Below, one piece after another: positions 13,276 to 15,320 of a stretch of 15,320 nt of DNA. The notes beneath the pieces are model-generated. The model was not told the origin of the DNA, did not search any database, and saw only the letters and a list, made by a program, of their open reading frames with translations. The position numbers were made by a program, and so were the translations under genes. The stretch spans positions 1 to 15,320 of the forward strand of contig JANLTP010000176.1 of assembly GCA_031363055.1 (NCBI GenBank), given 5' to 3'. Within the stretch, counting starts at the first letter, position 1, and each line of letters begins with the position of its first letter. Origin of the DNA: JANLTP01 sp031363055. GTDB taxonomy: Bacteria > Pseudomonadota > Gammaproteobacteria > Burkholderiales > Burkholderiaceae_E.

Positions 13276-14553
13276 ATGTTCGCAGCCGCCCGTCGTTATC
13301 TCAGCCCCGGTATCAGGCGCCATTCTGTTCGCAGCCCTGTCCTCAGCCCTGTCCCCAGCCTCCTCCGAAGTTCACCGTTATTCAGGAGCGCATCCGCAGG
13401 CCTCCTGGCAACCGCGTTACTGCTTCTAAGTGCCTGTCAAATTCTGTCGATACCCGCAGACAGCGGCGAAGCAAGCACCTCACGAACCCGGCCTTACTAC
13501 GTGCGGGTACAACCTGAAGCCACGAGCCTGGTTGCCGTCAATGACGATGGTGAAAACACCTTTCTCGAATTCGGTATTTTGCCGCCCGGCGAACTCAAAT
13601 TATTCGACTCCGACGGCAAGCCACTGCGCGCCGTTTGGGTACGAAACATGGCGATTCTCGCCGGCACCCATCAAGGTATCCTGCTTCGCCTGGGTACTGC
13701 GACGAGCTATATTTCGCTGCACCCGCAAGCTGATCGTTTCAGAAAGCCGCCGCTGACCGAAAACGCTGTGGTTCACGAACTCCGGGATCGCTTGCTGCAA
13801 GACGGACAACGCGGCGCCATGGAGCGAGCACTGGTCAAAGCCAATAGCCTCGAACAGACCGGCGGTGCCATCACCGTATCGGTTCTTTCCGACGGCTCGA
13901 GGACCGCTGTGTCGACGATCGCCGTCAAACCTGACGCCAGCAGAGCCGCAAGCTCGTCGGCCGACGCAACACCATCGACCCCGAATCCGACCAGTGCAGT
14001 GGTGGCGAATAAGGTGAATGCGGTGAACACGATGAATGTCATGAATGCCATGAATGCCATGAATGCGGCAAACCAAGGCAACGCTGCAAGCTTGGTCAAT
14101 GCGTCAGGATCACTGAACGCGGCGGGTCCGGTCAACTCGGTAGCGGCGGCGAACTCGGACGCGTCAGAACTGGCCTGGCCGAGGACGCAACGGGTCTTCT
14201 TCGCGACCAACAGCGTCGGGATATCGGCGCCGGATGACGGGCTGCAACGCCTGTTGCAAGATGCTCGCCAAAGCGATGAAATCTGGATCGCAGGTCACAC
14301 CGATAACACTGGCCCGCGCGACGTTAACGTCGTGCTCGCCAAGCGGCGGGCCGCAGCGGTGAAATTCATTCTGACCAGTCGCGGCATCTCGCCTGAGCGA
14401 ATTGTTACCGTGCGCGCGCATGCCGACACCTACATTGCCGGCAACGAAACGGAAGTGGGGAGATCACAGAATCGACGAGTCGAGGTCACGTTCGTGCGCT
14501 CACGTGCAGTGAGCGAACCTCGAGCAGGCCTGAATCCTGCGCCTGCTCGTTAA
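13276..14553 (+). CDS. OmpA-like lipoprotein with Asn-rich linker
   Basis: A 425-residue predicted envelope lipoprotein. A long basic N region (Arg/Ser/Pro, residues 1-40) precedes a hydrophobic core and a lipobox LLSAC with Cys54. Residues about 65-150 form a domain with NDDGENTFLEF and LLRLG, which recalls the VirB9/TrbG/CagX proteins of type IV secretion; this is a by-eye resemblance. Residues about 225-300 are a low-complexity linker rich in Ala, Ser and Asn, with a VNA/MNA repeat at 247-264. The C-terminal domain (about 305-410) is OmpA-like and peptidoglycan-binding: FFATNSVG, GHTDNTG, AKRRAAAV and GRSQNRRVEV. It should tether the outer membrane to the wall. The start has AAGGA (13265-13269). 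It stands alone between argB (divergent) and the RNA helicase (convergent), and no secretion genes are nearby. Confidence 0.85.
   Translation: MFAAARRYLSPGIRRHSVRSPVLSPVPSLLRSSPLFRSASAGLLATALLLLSACQILSIPADSGEASTSRTRPYYVRVQPEATSLVAVNDDGENTFLEFGILPPGELKLFDSDGKPLRAVWVRNMAILAGTHQGILLRLGTATSYISLHPQADRFRKPPLTENAVVHELRDRLLQDGQRGAMERALVKANSLEQTGGAITVSVLSDGSRTAVSTIAVKPDASRAASSSADATPSTPNPTSAVVANKVNAVNTMNVMNAMNAMNAANQGNAASLVNASGSLNAAGPVNSVAAANSDASELAWPRTQRVFFATNSVGISAPDDGLQRLLQDARQSDEIWIAGHTDNTGPRDVNVVLAKRRAAAVKFILTSRGISPERIVTVRAHADTYIAGNETEVGRSQNRRVEVTFVRSRAVSEPRAGLNPAPAR
14014..14067 (+). repeat. 9-bp tandem repeat in the lipoprotein linker
   Basis: Six consecutive 9-base units: GTGAATGCG, GTGAACACG, ATGAATGTC, ATGAATGCC, ATGAATGCC and ATGAATGCG. 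They encode the tripeptides VNA, VNT, MNV, MNA, MNA and MNA. The unit is a multiple of three, so gain or loss of units would lengthen or shorten the linker without a frameshift. Looser Asn-containing units (for example VNASGSLNAAGPVNS) continue downstream. Confidence 0.85.
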
Positions 14554-14563
14554 CGGCAGGCGC
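14521..14563. terminator. overlapping hairpins at the 3' end of the lipoprotein gene
   Basis: CGAGCAGGC (14521-14529) and GCCTGCTCG (14541-14549) form a perfect 9-bp inverted repeat ending just before the TAA. GCGCCTG (14539-14545) and CAGGCGC (14557-14563) form a second stem that shares bases with the first, so the two are mutually exclusive. A third small stem, TAAGCT/AGCTTA (14583-14588 and 14594-14599), lies before the convergent helicase stop. None has a T-tract. Termination or message protection is plausible but not proven. Confidence 0.35.
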
Positions 14564-14607
14564 AGCGCGCAAGGATTCTCAATAAGCTGCGAAAGCTTAC
14601 CAGCGGA

Positions 14608-15320
14608 TTACCCGCGTGCCCGGGCCGGGGCACCACTGCGACCGAAGCCGCCCTGGCCAGTGGCCTTACCAAAGCGCGGCGCGTGCGCCGTGCCGTTGGA
14701 TGGGCCGTTCCAGGTACCGGTAGCAGCGCCACCGATGCGCGAAGCTGGCTTGCGGGGACCGGATTTGTAGTTGCTGGGTTTGCCTCGATATCCTGCACTG
14801 TTCGGGCGCTGCGGTTTACGATCGCCGGGCTTGAAGCTGGCTTCATGACCCTCGATCTCGCTGACCTGCACCTTGCGGCCGATGAAATGCTCGATCTTGT
14901 GCAAATTGAACATGTCCTCACGACCCACGAAAGACAGGGCTTGACCGGTGGCACCGGCACGGCCGGTCCGGCCGATACGGTGGACGTAATCCTCCGCAAA
15001 TTTCGGTAGCTCGAAATTGATGACATGCGAGATGGTTGCAACGTCAATACCACGCGCGGCAACATCAGTCGCCACCAGCACTTTGCACTCGCCACGACGC
15101 AATTTGTTCAGGGCCCGCGTGCGGTCGCGCTGATTCAGATCGCCGTGCAATGCCTGAGCCAGAATGCCATCACGAATCAACTCACCAGCCAGCTCTTCGG
15201 CGTGCCGTTTGGTCGCGGTGAACACAATCGCCTGAACCAGACCGGTGTCGTTAAGACAGGCAGTCAACAGACGGTTGCGATGTTCCTTGTTATCGGCGTA
15301 GATGACGTGCTCGTCAATCG
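14608..15320 (-). CDS. rhlE: DEAD-box RNA helicase, RhlE type (C-terminal part)
   Basis: The frame is open to the window edge, so only about 236 C-terminal residues are present; the TTG at 15267 is an internal Leu codon. The visible part is the second RecA-like domain of a DEAD-box ATP-dependent RNA helicase: IVFTATKRHAEELAGEL (motif IV region), LHGDLNQRDR (motif IVa), VLVATDVAARGIDV (motif V) and YVHRIGRTGRAG (motif VI with its arginine fingers). After about residue 145 a tail rich in Gly, Arg, Pro and Lys follows (for example QGGFGRSGAPARARG), as in RhlE-type proteins, and it probably binds RNA. Such helicases act in ribosome assembly and RNA turnover. It is convergent with the lipoprotein gene. 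The paralog (RhlE or another DEAD-box protein) is uncertain without the N-terminal half. Confidence 0.9.
   Translation of the reverse strand, partial: IDEHVIYADNKEHRNRLLTACLNDTGLVQAIVFTATKRHAEELAGELIRDGILAQALHGDLNQRDRTRALNKLRRGECKVLVATDVAARGIDVATISHVINFELPKFAEDYVHRIGRTGRAGATGQALSFVGREDMFNLHKIEHFIGRKVQVSEIEGHEASFKPGDRKPQRPNSAGYRGKPSNYKSGPRKPASRIGGAATGTWNGPSNGTAHAPRFGKATGQGGFGRSGAPARARG

Noticed and set aside
1..15320. A mobile island, defence system or new operon within the window
   Set aside because: Almost all genes are conserved housekeeping genes in familiar order, with no integrase, transposase, tRNA attachment site, phage gene or toxin-antitoxin pair visible.

Overview
The window looks like an ordinary chromosomal stretch of a betaproteobacterium, most likely in or near Burkholderiales. 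This placement is inferred from gene content and order: rhodanese-grxC-secB-gpsA divergent from gpmA-ctpA-moeB, and argB next to a HAD nucleotidase and slmA. The protein sequences and the moderately high G+C agree with it, but no database search was possible. Coding density is very high. No intergenic stretch exceeds 300 bases, and I found no tRNA, rRNA, CRISPR array, insertion sequence or phage gene.

Layout, left to right. (1) 2-295: the 3' end of an unidentified plus-strand gene, followed at 298-386 by a structured intergenic repeat. (2) 486-1289 comF-like phosphoribosyltransferase (+), ending 10 bp from a convergent zinc-ribbon SAM methyltransferase (1300-2211, -). (3) 2277-2756 trmL (+), divergent from the methyltransferase and overlapping the last gene of the next cluster by 34 bp. 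(4) 6155 down to 2723 (-): a tight cluster rhodanese > grxC > secB > SH3-domain protein > gpsA > LOG-family phosphoribohydrolase, with two 4-bp start/stop overlaps. It is interrupted only by a second copy of the repeat (4338-4426), which nearly fills the gap between the SH3 gene and gpsA. (5) 6215-9362 (+): gpmA, the S41 protease ctpA and a MoeB/ThiF-type adenylyltransferase. (6) 13100 down to 9308 (-): argB > HAD pyrimidine nucleotidase > slmA > amidase; the amidase 3' end overlaps the adenylyltransferase by 55 bp. (7) 13276-14553 (+): an unusual lipoprotein with an OmpA-like C-terminal domain. (8) 14608 to the window end (-): the C-terminal part of an RhlE-type DEAD-box RNA helicase.

Most genes are housekeeping: redox and export (rhodanese, Grx, SecB), phospholipid precursor supply (GpsA), glycolysis (GpmA), envelope proteolysis (CtpA), sulfur-carrier activation (MoeB/ThiF), arginine synthesis (ArgB), division control (SlmA), tRNA modification (TrmL) and RNA remodelling (RhlE).

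I see no complete new defence, secretion or biosynthetic system. The observations most worth following are the 89-bp multi-hairpin repeat present twice at 91% identity, the chimeric lipoprotein whose N-terminal half recalls VirB9/TrbG proteins and whose linker carries a 9-bp tandem repeat, and the HAD gene that has no ATG or GTG start available.
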